A DNA stretch of 64,000 nucleotides from Ensifer sp. IC4062 (GCF_020193575.1 NZ_JADYVD010000006.1:1-64000); one strand, 5' to 3'. Counted from the first letter of the stretch, positions 35,019 to 45,117 are shown. Translations and numbers: made by a program. Notes: a model not told the origin generated them from the sequence alone.

Positions 35019-37616
35019 ATGGCCGCTCGCAATGAATCTCTTTCCGAATACAACCGACGACGCGACTTTACGAGAACGAGCGAGCCCAAAGGAACTGTCG
35101 CCGGGGCACATGCTGGCCGGAAGCGTTTTCTAGTCCAGAAACACGATGCCACCCGGCTGCACTACGATTTCCGCCTCGAATGGGAGGGCGTGCTGAAAAG
35201 CTGGGCCGTAACGCGCGGCCCGAGCCTCGACCCGGAGGACAAGCGCCTTGCAGTGCGCACCGAAGATCATCCCTTGGCCTACGGCGACTTCGAGGGCACG
35301 ATACCGGAAGGAGAGTACGGCGGCGGCACGGTGATGCTTTGGGACACGGGGTGGTGGGAGCCGGAAGACGACCCATCCGAAGGTCTGAAGAAAGGCAAAC
35401 TCTCGTTTCAGTTGCACGGGAAGCGGATGAGCGGTGGCTGGGCGCTGGTGCGCATGCGGCCGCGCGAGGGCGAAAAGCGCGAAAACTGGCTGCTGATCAA
35501 GGAAAATGACAAAGCCGCCTCAGAGGACGGGGAGCATCTCGTCAAAGCGAACCTTACAAGCGTCCGCACCGGCCGTACCATGGATGAAATTGCTGAGGGC
35601 AAGGGCGAAAAACGGGCACGCGTCTGGCATTCGAACAGGAGCACGGCGGCCAATCTCAAGGCTGGCGCGGTTGCCGAGAACAATAAACGACGCAAGCGCC
35701 CAACGCGAAAATCCTCCGGAAAGCTGCCCGCCTTCAAGGCACCGCAGCTTGCGACCCTGGTTGCAAAGGCACCCTCCGGAGACGAATGGCTGAACGAAGC
35801 CAAGTTCGACGGCTACCGCTTGATGGCCGCTGTCGGAGGCGACACCGTCCGTTGCTACACGCGCAATGGTCTCGATTGGACCGAGAAGTTCCCGGCGATT
35901 GCCTCCGCTCTTGCCGAGCTCGATTGTAGCTCTGCCCTGATCGACGGTGAGGTGGTGGCGCTGTCGGAGGAAGGTTCGACTTTTTCGGCCCTGCAAAAAG
36001 CGCTGAGGACCGGCGCCAGCACACGGCTCTACGCCTTCGATCTTCTCGAACTCGACGGCAAGGACCTGAGTCGCAAGCCACTTCTCGAGCGAAAGGAGCA
36101 ACTGAAGGCCTTGCTCGACACGCTCGGCAGCACCTCGACCGTTCAGTACAGCGAGCACGTCCAGGGCAACGGCGAACATGTGCTCGCCGCCATATGCAAG
36201 GCGGGACAGGAAGGTATTATCGCGAAGGTCGCGAATGCTCCCTATCGCAGCGGACGCACTCGAAGCTGGCTGAAAGTCAAATGCACAAAACGCCAGGAGT
36301 TCGTCATTGGCGGTTATACCCCGTCGACAAAAAAAGGGCGCGCTTTTGCATCAATCCTTCTCGGCACTTTCGAGGCTGACAAACTGGTTTACCGGGGCGG
36401 CGTCGGCACCGGCTTCGGGCGAAAGACCATGGAAGAGCTTGCGGTCGCCTTCGCGAAGCGCAGGCGCAAGACGTCACCGTTCGATAGCGTGCCAAGAGAA
36501 AGGGACCGTGATGCCGTCTGGCTGATCCCCGATCTTGTGGCAGAGGTGGATTTCGCAGAATTTACGGCTGACGGACATATCCGCCATGGCTCATTCGAGG
36601 GATTACGCGAGGACAAGGAGGCCAAGGCCGTGAAACTGGAAAGACCGAAGCCGACGGACCCCACGGCCGAGACCGGGAAGGGCAAACGCGCGACCAGGGC
36701 ACGGACAGTGGCGCCCGCCAAGGGCGATGCCGATGTTTTCGGGATTCGCATCTCGCATCCGGACCGCGTTCTCTTTGCAGGCCAAGGCGTCACCAAGATC
36801 GATCTCGCCCGCTACTATGCCGTCGTCGCGGACAGGATGCTGCCTTCCGCGGCCGATCACCCTCTTTCGCTGGTCCGATGCCCGCAAGGCGGACAGCGGC
36901 AATGCTTCTACCAAAAACATGCCAGCGACGGCTTTCCGCAGGAGATTCGCGAAGTCCCGATCAAGGAGGCCTCGGGCGAAACCGAGAAATATATGTACGT
37001 TCGCGATGCCAAAGGCCTTATTGCAGCGGTGCAGATGGGCACGCTGGAGTTTCACATCTGGGGTGCATCGATCGACCGGCTGGAAAAGCCCGATCGCCTG
37101 GTCTTCGATCTCGACCCAGATCCGAGCGTCGACTTCGCCACGGTCAAGGCGGCTGCCGGCAGCCTTCGGGATGAACTAGCCGATATCGGCCTCAGAACAG
37201 TTGCCATGGTAACCGGCGGCAAGGGCGTTCACGTGATTGTGCCGCTTCGGCCGCACGCCGAATGGGACGAGGCCAAGGGATTTGCCAAGAAGATGGCGCA
37301 GCGTTTCGCGGATCGCGACCCGGACCACTTCGTTGCCACGATGTCGAAGGCGAAGCGAAAGGGGCGGATCTTCATCGATTGGCTCAGGAACGACCGCGGC
37401 GCGACCGCGATCGCTCCCTACTCTACCCGCGCCCGTGCAGGTGGCCCCGTCGCCACTCCGGTCAGTTGGGAGGAACTCGAAGACCTCGAAGCCGCCAACA
37501 CATTCCACATCCCGGACATCCTCGAACGCATCGAATCCGGCACAGATCCATGGGCGGATATCAGCGAAATCAAGCAGTCGCTGACGAAAAAGATACTGAG
37601 CTCTGTCGCCGACTGA
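35019..37616 (+). CDS. ligD: Multifunctional DNA repair ligase LigD
   Basis: LigD trims, fills and seals DNA double-strand breaks in bacterial non-homologous end joining. The 865-residue protein has the order phosphoesterase (about 10-190, QKHDATRLHYDFRLEW ... DFEGTIPEGEYGGGTVMLWD), ATP-dependent ligase (about 235-530, with nucleotidyl lysine K262 in EAKFDGYR), and primase-polymerase (from about 571 with the metal-binding FDLDPDP near 695). All key motifs appear intact. It starts nine bases after the shortened ku. Both run opposite to the tol genes and split ybgC from tolQ. Confidence 0.96.
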   Translation: MAARNESLSEYNRRRDFTRTSEPKGTVAGAHAGRKRFLVQKHDATRLHYDFRLEWEGVLKSWAVTRGPSLDPEDKRLAVRTEDHPLAYGDFEGTIPEGEYGGGTVMLWDTGWWEPEDDPSEGLKKGKLSFQLHGKRMSGGWALVRMRPREGEKRENWLLIKENDKAASEDGEHLVKANLTSVRTGRTMDEIAEGKGEKRARVWHSNRSTAANLKAGAVAENNKRRKRPTRKSSGKLPAFKAPQLATLVAKAPSGDEWLNEAKFDGYRLMAAVGGDTVRCYTRNGLDWTEKFPAIASALAELDCSSALIDGEVVALSEEGSTFSALQKALRTGASTRLYAFDLLELDGKDLSRKPLLERKEQLKALLDTLGSTSTVQYSEHVQGNGEHVLAAICKAGQEGIIAKVANAPYRSGRTRSWLKVKCTKRQEFVIGGYTPSTKKGRAFASILLGTFEADKLVYRGGVGTGFGRKTMEELAVAFAKRRRKTSPFDSVPRERDRDAVWLIPDLVAEVDFAEFTADGHIRHGSFEGLREDKEAKAVKLERPKPTDPTAETGKGKRATRARTVAPAKGDADVFGIRISHPDRVLFAGQGVTKIDLARYYAVVADRMLPSAADHPLSLVRCPQGGQRQCFYQKHASDGFPQEIREVPIKEASGETEKYMYVRDAKGLIAAVQMGTLEFHIWGASIDRLEKPDRLVFDLDPDPSVDFATVKAAAGSLRDELADIGLRTVAMVTGGKGVHVIVPLRPHAEWDEAKGFAKKMAQRFADRDPDHFVATMSKAKRKGRIFIDWLRNDRGATAIAPYSTRARAGGPVATPVSWEELEDLEAANTFHIPDILERIESGTDPWADISEIKQSLTKKILSSVAD

Positions 37617-37637
37617 TTCGCGATCGTTTGGCCGGGC

Positions 37638-38105
37638 CTACTCGACTCGGGTCGGAGCCTTGTGTCCCGCCGCCAGGAACTTTATCGCCAGCGCTTCCGG
37701 CAAACGGCGTGGTCGGGCCTGCCCGTTGATGACAGCGATGATGACCTTGGCAGCGATCAGCAGCACGCCATCGCGGCGGATCTCCTGCTGCAGCACCATT
37801 TTGGCGCCGCCCGCCCTCTCGGTCGTCGTTTCGATGGTCAGTATATCGTCCATGCGGGCAGGCAACTTGAAGTCAATCTCCATGCGATGGACGACGAAGA
37901 CGAGGCCTTCCGTATCGCCTTCGATGGCAAGCGATGCCTGTTCGACGCCGAGCAGCCGCAGGTAGTCGGTTCTGGCCCGCTCCATGAAGTGCAGATAGCG
38001 CGCATGATAGACGACCCCAGAAAAATCGGTGTCCTCATAATAGACCCGCTGCACGAGTCGGTGGCCGTTTTCGGTCAGTTCGCCCGCGAGCGAAATCAGT
38101 GACAT
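37638..38105 (-). CDS. ybgC: Tol-Pal-associated acyl-CoA thioesterase YbgC
   Basis: YbgC is a cytoplasmic hot-dog-fold thioesterase always found with tol-pal genes. The 155-residue protein has VYYEDTDFSGVVYHARYLHFMERARTDYL, with the catalytic Asp in EDTDFSG. Its stop faces the ligD stop (21 bases apart, convergent). Its usual place is just before tolQ; here about 3.7 kb of ku/ligD sequence intervenes, so it must be transcribed separately from tolQ. Confidence 0.92.
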   Translation of the reverse strand: MSLISLAGELTENGHRLVQRVYYEDTDFSGVVYHARYLHFMERARTDYLRLLGVEQASLAIEGDTEGLVFVVHRMEIDFKLPARMDDILTIETTTERAGGAKMVLQQEIRRDGVLLIAAKVIIAVINGQARPRRLPEALAIKFLAAGHKAPTRVE

Positions 38106-38234
38106 CTTCTCATTCTCCGGGAGGGTTTTCTTTTCCTGTGCAGGAACAAAAAGCCATTTGCAAGCATTGCAGCTTTGTCACAATCCTATCCTATCACCTC
38201 ACCATGTCCTTCTTCGCGATCAGGAGAACCGTGC

Positions 38235-39455
38235 ATGAAGATTGCAATCCTCGGCGGTGATGGTTTCGTCGGCTGGCCCACCGCGCTGCATCTATCCGAT
38301 GCGGGCCACGACATCCACATTCTCGACAATCTTTCCCGCCGCTGGATCGATACGGAGCTGGGCGTCCAATCGCTGACCCCGATGGACTCCATCCAGGAGC
38401 GCACCCGCATCTGGCACGCCGAGACAGGCCGGCGCATCCACTTCAACCTGATCGATCTCGCCCGCGACTACGAGCTCCTCAAGAACTGGCTCGCCGAGCA
38501 CCGGCCGGATGCGATCGTCCATTTCGCCGAACAGCGCGCCGCGCCCTATTCGATGAAGAGCGACCGGCACAAGAACTACACGGTCAACAACAACGTCAAC
38601 GCCACGCACAACCTCCTCAATGCGCTGGTGGAATTAAGCCTCGACGCCCACCTCGTGCATCTCGGGACCATGGGCGTCTATGGCTATTCGACCGTTGGCG
38701 CGGCGATCCCCGAGGGCTATCTGCCGGTCGGGATCGAGACGATGAATGGCGGGACTGTGAGCCAGGAGATCCTTTATCCGTCGAATCCCGGCTCGATCTA
38801 TCACATGACGAAGTGCCTCGATCAGCTTCTCTTCCAGTTCTATGCCAAGAACGACAGCCTCCGGATCACCGACCTGCACCAAGGCATCGTCTGGGGCACG
38901 CATACCGAGCAGACGCGCCGGCATCAGCAGCTCATCAACCGCTTCGACTATGATGGCGATTACGGCACCGTGCTTAACCGCTTCCTGATTCAGGCGGCGA
39001 TCGGCTACCCTCTGACGGTTCACGGCACCGGTGGCCAGACTCGCGCCTTCATCCATATCCAGGATTCGGTCCGCTGCATCGAGCTCGCGCTCAACAATCC
39101 GCCGGCGCGCGGCAGCCGCGTCGAGATTTTCAACCAGATGACCGAGACGCATCGGGTCCGTGATCTCGCCGAAATGATCGCCGCGATGACCGGCTCCCGG
39201 ATCGCCTGGCTGCCCAATCCGCGCAAGGAGGCCGCAGAGAACGACCTGGTGGTCCACAACGAGAAATTCCTGGCGCTCGGCCTCGATCCGATCCGTCTTC
39301 AAGATGGGCTGCTTTCGGAAATCGTCGATGTCGCAAAGAAATTCGCCTACCGCGTCGATCGTTCGCGTGTCCCGGCCGTCTCCGCCTGGACGAAGGACAT
39401 TGCGCCGTTGATCAATCACGATCCGGAAGGCAAGCGGCTGAAATCCGTTTCATGA
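38235..39455 (+). CDS. sqdB: UDP-sulfoquinovose synthase
   Basis: SqdB makes UDP-sulfoquinovose from UDP-glucose and sulfite, the head-group donor for the sulfolipid SQDG. The 406-residue SDR-family protein starts MKIAILGGDGFVGWPTA (NAD-binding GxxGxxG) and has catalytic T145 (LGTMGVYG) and Y189/K193 (YHMTK), plus the HFAEQRAAPYSMKS block typical of the family. The ATG at 38235 follows GGAGAACC. It heads an operon in which each of the next two genes overlaps by ATGA. Confidence 0.95.
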   Translation: MKIAILGGDGFVGWPTALHLSDAGHDIHILDNLSRRWIDTELGVQSLTPMDSIQERTRIWHAETGRRIHFNLIDLARDYELLKNWLAEHRPDAIVHFAEQRAAPYSMKSDRHKNYTVNNNVNATHNLLNALVELSLDAHLVHLGTMGVYGYSTVGAAIPEGYLPVGIETMNGGTVSQEILYPSNPGSIYHMTKCLDQLLFQFYAKNDSLRITDLHQGIVWGTHTEQTRRHQQLINRFDYDGDYGTVLNRFLIQAAIGYPLTVHGTGGQTRAFIHIQDSVRCIELALNNPPARGSRVEIFNQMTETHRVRDLAEMIAAMTGSRIAWLPNPRKEAAENDLVVHNEKFLALGLDPIRLQDGLLSEIVDVAKKFAYRVDRSRVPAVSAWTKDIAPLINHDPEGKRLKSVS

Positions 39456-40330
39456 CCCCTGCGACGCCTCAGCCGGGGGGGCTCCGCCCCTCCTCGTCTC
39501 CTGCTGCCCGCCACGCCTTCGTGACGCTCGTCACCAATGCCGACTATGCGCTCGGCGCACGCGCACTGCTGCGGTCGATCCGCCTGACCCGAACGCCCGC
39601 GGATATCGTCGTGCTCTACACCGGCGGGGTGGACGCCGTCGCGCTGGAGCCGCTCACGGATTTCGATTGCCGCCTCGTCGAAACGGAACTCCTGCCTCTC
39701 TCGGACGATTTCAACGCCCGCCATGCGCGCCGCAACGTCCACGAGAAGGCGCCCTTCACCAAGGGTCGGAAACCGGATTTCCACTCGCCGCTCGACAACT
39801 TCTGCAAGCTCCGGCTCTGGCAGCTCGTCGAATACGAGCGGTGTGTCTTCATCGACGCCGATGCTATCGTCCTGCGCAACATCGACAAGCTCTTCCGCTA
39901 CCCGGAATTTTCCGCCGCGCCGAACGTCTACGAGGGCCTGGGCGATTTCCATCGGCTGAACTCCGGCGTCTTCGTCGCGGAACCGTCGATCGAGACATTC
40001 GACAAGATGCTCGCGGTTCTGGACGCGCCGGGGGCCTTCTGGCCGCGCACCGACCAGACGTTCCTGCAGAACTACTTTCCCGACTGGCACGGCCTGCCGG
40101 TGACGATGAACATGCTGCAATATGTCTGGTTCAATCTGCCGGAGCTCTGGGACTGGCGCTCGATCGGCGTGCTGCATTACCAGTATGAGAAGCCGTGGGA
40201 GGCGGATCACCCGCGCGCCGACGCTCTTCGGCCGCTCATCGAGCTCTGGCATACCTACCTGACCGGAGAGAATATTCCGGACCTCGACACGCTCGACAAT
40301 CCGCCGCAACCCGGCACAGTCACCCCATGA
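39452..40330 (+). CDS. sqdD: Sulfolipid biosynthesis glycosyltransferase SqdD (GT8)
   Basis: The 292-residue protein is a glycogenin-like GT8 transferase with the metal/nucleotide-binding DxD at D135-A-D137 (VFIDADAIVL), SPLDNFCKLRLWQL and an RLNSGVFVAEPS block. In Sinorhizobium meliloti the middle gene of sqdBDC encodes such a protein and is thought to transfer sulfoquinovose to diacylglycerol. The ATG overlaps the sqdB stop (ATGA at 39452-39455). The short Pro/Ser-rich N-terminus is variable. Confidence 0.9.
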   Translation: MTPATPQPGGLRPSSSPAARHAFVTLVTNADYALGARALLRSIRLTRTPADIVVLYTGGVDAVALEPLTDFDCRLVETELLPLSDDFNARHARRNVHEKAPFTKGRKPDFHSPLDNFCKLRLWQLVEYERCVFIDADAIVLRNIDKLFRYPEFSAAPNVYEGLGDFHRLNSGVFVAEPSIETFDKMLAVLDAPGAFWPRTDQTFLQNYFPDWHGLPVTMNMLQYVWFNLPELWDWRSIGVLHYQYEKPWEADHPRADALRPLIELWHTYLTGENIPDLDTLDNPPQPGTVTP

Positions 40331-41256
40331 CGGGCGTCCTTGTTTCCGGCGGCACCGGCTTCGTCGGCCGTTTCATCGTCGAGCACCTTATCGCCCACGG
40401 CTACAAGGTTACGGTCGCCGGTCGCATGCCCCCGACCACCGGATTCTTCTCGCAGCCGGTAGCCCATGTTCCGCTCCGCCTCGATCCGGAGGCAGACCAG
40501 ATCGCTGCTTTCGACGACGTCTATTATTTCGTCCACGCCGCCTTCGAGCACGTCGAGGGCAAGTATCGTGGCGGCGAAGGCGCGGACCCAGAGGGCTTCC
40601 GCCGCGCCAATCTCGACGGATCGGTCCGACTGTTCGACGAGGCGCGCACTGCCGGGGTTCGCCGCTGCGTGTTTCTGTCTAGCCGTGCCGTCTATGGCGA
40701 AACGCCGGCCCCCGTTTACGACGAAACGTCGCCCGCCATGCCCGACACGCTCTACGGGACGGTGAAACTAGCCTGCGAAGATGCCTTGAAAGCAATAACA
40801 GGCCATGGCTTCGCCACGACCAGCCTGCGCGTGACCGGCGTCTACGGGCCGGCGGGTCCCGGGCGGAAACACAAGTGGAGCAGCCTCTTCACCGACTATC
40901 TCTCAGGCAAAGCGGTTCCGCCACGCGCCGGCACGGAAGTGCACGGCGACGACGTGGCCCAAGCTGTGAGGCTCGTGCTGGAGGCGGAGACAGGCAAGAT
41001 CTCCGGCAAAGTATTCAACGTCTCGGACGTGCTCACCGACAACCGTGAAATCCTTTCGATTCTCCAGAAGGCAACCGGCTGCTCCCATCCGTTGCCGCCT
41101 GCGGCGGCGACGGCCGCTTTCAAGGCAATGTCGACGGACAGGCTGCGTGCGCTCGGCTGGATGGCCGGTGGATCCGAACGACTGGCGGCGACGATCCGTG
41201 AATTGGCGGGATACCGGACCGCGAACGCCGACGATTGCCCCTCTCCTCGGCCTTAA
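40327..41256 (+). CDS. sqdC: NAD-dependent epimerase-like protein SqdC
   Basis: The 309-residue extended SDR protein starts MTGVLVSGGTGFVGRFIVEHL (GxxGxxG) and has SSRAVYGETP and the catalytic pair in LYGTVKLACED (YxxxK). It is the third gene of the sulfolipid operon; its exact reaction is not established. The start at 40327 overlaps the sqdD stop (ATGA). An open extension back to 40195 lies inside sqdD and is ignored. Confidence 0.9.
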   Translation: MTGVLVSGGTGFVGRFIVEHLIAHGYKVTVAGRMPPTTGFFSQPVAHVPLRLDPEADQIAAFDDVYYFVHAAFEHVEGKYRGGEGADPEGFRRANLDGSVRLFDEARTAGVRRCVFLSSRAVYGETPAPVYDETSPAMPDTLYGTVKLACEDALKAITGHGFATTSLRVTGVYGPAGPGRKHKWSSLFTDYLSGKAVPPRAGTEVHGDDVAQAVRLVLEAETGKISGKVFNVSDVLTDNREILSILQKATGCSHPLPPAAATAAFKAMSTDRLRALGWMAGGSERLAATIRELAGYRTANADDCPSPRP

Positions 41257-41433
41257 CCTGAGGACCAGCCCCTTTCGCGCATACGGGGCGAGGGACGAGA
41301 AGGTGCGGGAGATCTTTCTCTATCAAGGGCGTAAGGTCGCAGAGGCGGCGCCGCGAGTCCCCCGCCCCGCCGGCGGGAGAAGGTGGCGGCAACCGGATGA
41401 GGAACCCAGCGCGAGCCGGACGCCGCAACCTGC
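41257..41433. other. Gap between sqdC and a convergent gene, with repeat fragments
   Basis: No gene. About 41359-41411 contains CGCCGGCGGGAGAAGGTGGC and CGGATGAGG, fragments of a GC-rich intergenic repeat common in rhizobia as I remember it. No clear terminator is visible. Confidence 0.4.
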
Positions 41434-42336
41434 CTACCCTAGATCTACCACCACGATCTCCGGCGGTACCCCAAATCGGATCGGCGCGATCGAACAGCCG
41501 AGGCCGCCGGAGACGATGAGATTGCGATCCTCTTCGACGATATGGCCATAGGCATACCGGTCGCCAAAGCGGGAAGGCACGACTGGCGCGAGACCCCCGA
41601 ACCGAACCTGTCCGCCATGGGTGTGGCCGGAGAGCGTCAAGGAGACGCGCGCCGGCACTTCCGGAAAGATATCGGGCTCGTGTGCCAGAAGAATGACCGG
41701 CGCGTTGTCGTTCACCTGCGCCAGCGTGCCGCCCAGATCATCAAGACCCGTCATGGCGCGCCGGCCCCATTTCTTGCCGGGCAGAAGGGCAAGCTGGTCC
41801 TCAAGGCCGGCAAGCCAGAACCCGTATCCGTCCTTTTCCAGGCGGATGGCACGGTTGCTGTGGACCGCAATGCCGACATTCGCCAATGCCCGGTGGCCGA
41901 AGGTCTCGCCGCCGCCATTCTTCTGCGCGGTTCTGTCTTCCCACCAGTCGTGATTGCCCATGATCGCATGGACACCGAGCGGGGCCCTCAGCGTCCCGAG
42001 CGCCTTCGACCATTCGCTGGAGTGGACATAGCGTGTGACAAGGTTCATGCCGGAGGCATAGTCCCCGAGCAGGACCGTGATGTCGCCGCCGAGGTCGTTC
42101 GCCTGCGCGCAGATGGAGGCGATACGTCTGGTCGACATCCACGGCTCGCAAGCGTGAAGGTCGGCAAGTGCGACGACGCGAAGCTTCAGACCCGGCGTCC
42201 AGCCGCGCGGCGTGAATGTGTAGCGTGCAATATTCAGTCGCGCGAGCGGCTCGATGGCAAAGGCATAGCTGCCGAGTGCCGCGACACTTGCGAAACCGCC
42301 ACCGAGCGTCTGCAGAAATCCTCGGCGCGTGAACAT
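41434..42336 (-). CDS. TAT-exported metallophosphoesterase
   Basis: The 300-residue product has a twin-arginine signal (TRRGFLQTLGGGFASVAALGSYAFA) and calcineurin-like phosphoesterase motifs in order: ALADLHAC (D-x-H), LLGDYAS (GD), IMGNHDWW (GNHD), and GHTHGGQVRFGG (GHxH). It probably acts in the periplasm or at the membrane; substrate unknown. It resembles the YkuE/LpxH-like group with TAT signal. It lies one base downstream of ruvB on the same strand and is likely cotranscribed. Confidence 0.87.
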   Translation of the reverse strand: MFTRRGFLQTLGGGFASVAALGSYAFAIEPLARLNIARYTFTPRGWTPGLKLRVVALADLHACEPWMSTRRIASICAQANDLGGDITVLLGDYASGMNLVTRYVHSSEWSKALGTLRAPLGVHAIMGNHDWWEDRTAQKNGGGETFGHRALANVGIAVHSNRAIRLEKDGYGFWLAGLEDQLALLPGKKWGRRAMTGLDDLGGTLAQVNDNAPVILLAHEPDIFPEVPARVSLTLSGHTHGGQVRFGGLAPVVPSRFGDRYAYGHIVEEDRNLIVSGGLGCSIAPIRFGVPPEIVVVDLG

Positions 42337-42337
42337 T

Positions 42338-43378
42338 TCAGTCTTCCTCTAGCGTCAGGCGGAATTGCGTCGCCTCAACATCCTTCGGCGGGTTGAGGCC
42401 GAGGTGCTTCCAGGCGTTCGCCGTTAGCACACGGCCGCGCGGCGTGCGCTGTATGAAGCCCTGCTGGATCAGGTAGGGCTCGATAATATCCTCGATCGCA
42501 TCGCGCGGCTCCGAGAGGCCCGCCGCAATCGTGTCGATGCCCACCGGGCCACCGCCGAAATTGTGGGAGATCATGGTCAGATAGCGACGGTCAAGCTGGT
42601 CGAGACCCATATTGTCGACCAGCAACCGCGTCAGCGCCTCGTCGGCAAGCTCCCGCGTCACCGCCTCGACCCGCGCCACTTCGGCGAAGTCGCGCACCCG
42701 GCGCAGGAGCCGACCGGCGATGCGCGGCGTGCCGCGGGCGCGCCGGGCAATTTCGCGCGCGCCTTCGTCGGTCATGCCGAGGCCCATCAGCCGCGCCCCA
42801 CGGCGCACGATCAGCTCCAATTCCTCGACCGTGTAGAAATTGAGACGGACCGGAATGCCGAAGCGGTCGCGCAACGGCGTCGTCAAGAGGCCGAGGCGCG
42901 TGGTCGCCGCCACCAGAGTGAATTTAGCAAGGTCGATCTTCACCGAGCGCGCCGCCGGTCCCTCGCCGATGATGAGATCGAGCTGGAAATCCTCCATGGC
43001 CGGATAGAGAATTTCCTCAACTGCCGGATTCAGACGATGGATCTCGTCGATGAACAGCACGTCGCGCTCTTCGAGATTGGTGAGCAGCGCCGCCAGATCG
43101 CCAGCCTTGGCGATCACTGGTCCGGATGTGGAGCGGAAGTTGACGCCGAGTTCCTTGGCCATGATCTGCGCCAGCGTCGTCTTGCCGAGGCCGGGCGGAC
43201 CGACAAAGAGCACGTGGTCGAGCGCCTCGCCGCGATTGCGCGCCGCCTCGATGAAGATCTTGAGGTTGGCACGCGCCTCCGCCTGGCCGGTGAACTCGTC
43301 CAGTGACTGCGGACGCAGCGTCGCGTCGAGGTCCTCGCCCCGCTTCTCCGGCGCGATCAGGCGTGCGGCTTCACTCAT
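42338..43378 (-). CDS. ruvB: Holliday junction helicase RuvB
   Basis: RuvB is the AAA+ motor that drives branch migration of recombination intermediates. The 346-residue protein has Walker A GPPGLGKT, Walker B LFIDEIHR, the arginine-finger region [21 protein letters not shown] and a C-terminal winged helix ([14 protein letters not shown]). It is the last ruv gene in the order ruvC-ruvA-ruvB. A 171-base gap without a gene separates it from ruvA. Confidence 0.98.
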   Translation of the reverse strand: MSEAARLIAPEKRGEDLDATLRPQSLDEFTGQAEARANLKIFIEAARNRGEALDHVLFVGPPGLGKTTLAQIMAKELGVNFRSTSGPVIAKAGDLAALLTNLEERDVLFIDEIHRLNPAVEEILYPAMEDFQLDLIIGEGPAARSVKIDLAKFTLVAATTRLGLLTTPLRDRFGIPVRLNFYTVEELELIVRRGARLMGLGMTDEGAREIARRARGTPRIAGRLLRRVRDFAEVARVEAVTRELADEALTRLLVDNMGLDQLDRRYLTMISHNFGGGPVGIDTIAAGLSEPRDAIEDIIEPYLIQQGFIQRTPRGRVLTANAWKHLGLNPPKDVEATQFRLTLEED

Positions 43379-43549
43379 CTCAAATGTTCCATTCGGGCTG
43401 AACCGCAGTCATGGGAATGCTGACGGCAAAGCCCATCATCGCCACGGCTGCGACGCTCAACCATACCGTGAGCGCGGCAGCCGATCCAGTGAGATCGGCT
43501 CGCGATCCATGTACTCCGATGTCATTGTGGCTGCAGAAAGGCCTGCCAT

Positions 43550-44167
43550 TCACCGAGAGAGTTCCTTCAGGCCCAGGCGGATGAGCTTGGCGCTGTCGGC
43601 GCCCTCTCCACCATTGTTCAACGCAGCCGCGACGGCGTTTGCCGCCTGATCGCGCGAATAGCCGAGATTGGTGAGCGCCGAGACCGCATCGGAAACCGGC
43701 GCCGGGGCAACGCCTTCGCCGAGTTCCTGCTTCAGGCCGATCGACGGGGCCATCTCGCCGGCAAACGCCGGAGCCTTATTCTTGAGTTCAGTGACGATGC
43801 GAACGGCCACTTTCGGCCCGACACCCGGTGCTCGGGAAATCGACGTCTTGTCCTGCAAGGCTATAGCATTGGCCAGCTCGCCGGGCGTTAACGTCGAAAG
43901 CACGGCCAATGCGACCTTGGAGCCCACGCCCTGAACGCTCTGAAGCAGGCGGAACCACTCGCGCTCCAGCGCGCTCATGAAGCCGAAGAGCTTCAATTGG
44001 TCCTCACGCACATAGGTCTCGATGAAGAGGACCACCGCCTCCCCGGCCCGCCCAAGCTTTGCCAGTGTTCGCGCCGAACAATGAGCGACGTATCCGACGC
44101 CGTGGACGTCCAGAACCACGTGATCTTCGCCAATCTCGTCTATGGTGCCCTTGAGCTTACCGATCAT
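43550..44167 (-). CDS. ruvA: Holliday junction DNA-binding protein RuvA
   Basis: RuvA binds the four-way junction and loads RuvB. The 205-residue protein starts [29 protein letters not shown] (OB fold), has two helix-hairpin-helix motifs ([14 protein letters not shown] and [13 protein letters not shown]), and a C-terminal RuvB-binding domain ([17 protein letters not shown]). All three RuvA domains are present. Confidence 0.97.
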   Translation of the reverse strand: MIGKLKGTIDEIGEDHVVLDVHGVGYVAHCSARTLAKLGRAGEAVVLFIETYVREDQLKLFGFMSALEREWFRLLQSVQGVGSKVALAVLSTLTPGELANAIALQDKTSISRAPGVGPKVAVRIVTELKNKAPAFAGEMAPSIGLKQELGEGVAPAPVSDAVSALTNLGYSRDQAANAVAAALNNGGEGADSAKLIRLGLKELSR

Positions 44168-44228
44168 CTAGCTTCCGTCTTTCTGTGTGCCTGAACTCGA
44201 CCGCCCTTGCAGTCGCGCTCCCTCCTAT

Positions 44229-44397
44229 CCCCTCTGGCCTAGCGGCCATCTCCCCCACAGGGAGGAGACCAGATGTGGGACGATCTGTATCTCCACCGGA
44301 GCTTTCCGCTTGCTGACATCTTTCGGTCGGAGCGAGGAGTAAGCGTGGCATTACTCTCCCCCCTTGTGGGGGAGATGGCCGGCAGGCCAGACGGGGA
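44229..44397. repeat. Facing inverted repeat copies between ruvC and ruvA
   Basis: CCCCTCTGGCCT..CGGCCATCTCCCCCACAGGG (44229-44268) is repeated in inverse orientation at 44355-44397 (TCTCCCCCCTTGTGGGGGAGATGGCCGGCAGGCCAGACGGGGA, positions only in part). Together they could form a large stem-loop inside the ruvC-ruvA spacer (44168-44436), which holds no gene. Confidence 0.7.
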
Positions 44398-44436
44398 TAG
44401 ACTTCGTCACCATCATTCCGCTCTCCGATATCCGGC

Positions 44437-44949
44437 CTACCCCGCAAGTGCGGCAAGACGACTCGTCACCGCCTGCCTGTTGTGCGCATGGCAGATGGCG
44501 ATCGCAAGCGCGTCGGCGGCGTCATTGCCCTTAAACTCGACTTTCGGCATCAGCACCTTCAGCATCATGTGGATCTGCTGCTTCTCGCCGTGGCCGACGC
44601 CGATGACGGCCTTTTTGACGGCGTTGGGCGCATATTCGGCGACACGCAGGCCCGCCCGCGCCGGAACCAGCATGGCGATGCCGCGTGCCTGGCCGAGCTT
44701 CAGCGTCGCTGTCGCGTCCTTGTTGACGAAGGTCTGCTCCACTGCCGCCTCATGCGGCCGGTAGCTGTGCACCACTTCTGCAAGACCGTCGTGCAACTGG
44801 CAAAGGCGCGAGGCGAGGTCCATCTCGCCGTCCGAGGTAACCGTGCCCGAAGCAACGAAACGCAGCGAATTGCCGAGCGTCTCGATGATCCCCCAGCCGG
44901 TGCGCCTCAAGCCCGGATCGATGCCAATGATGCGAATCGTGTTCTGCAT
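44437..44949 (-). CDS. ruvC: Holliday junction resolvase RuvC
   Basis: RuvC cuts the Holliday junction. The 170-residue protein has the RNase H-like fold with catalytic acids in [13 protein letters not shown] (first Asp), the VEQTFVN Glu and C-terminal [14 protein letters not shown]sp. It heads the ruv cluster and is divergent from the luciferase-like oxidoreductase. Confidence 0.97.
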   Translation of the reverse strand: MQNTIRIIGIDPGLRRTGWGIIETLGNSLRFVASGTVTSDGEMDLASRLCQLHDGLAEVVHSYRPHEAAVEQTFVNKDATATLKLGQARGIAMLVPARAGLRVAEYAPNAVKKAVIGVGHGEKQQIHMMLKVLMPKVEFKGNDAADALAIAICHAHNRQAVTSRLAALAG

Positions 44950-45117
44950 GTCTCACCCTATGTCGGTCACCTGGACGCTGCCAGCAAAAAGTGAACAAAA
45001 CAAAAACATTGCACAGAAATGGCGGACCTTCGCCGAAAACCGCCGGGTCGCCCTTGGCTTTAACAAACTTGAACCTACATTGCGATCGATCAATTTCTCT
45101 TAATTTAAGGTCTCGCC

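Noticed and set aside
43379-43549. Possible small gene between ruvB and ruvA
   Set aside because: No frame has a good start, ribosome site and coding-like composition; treated as spacer.
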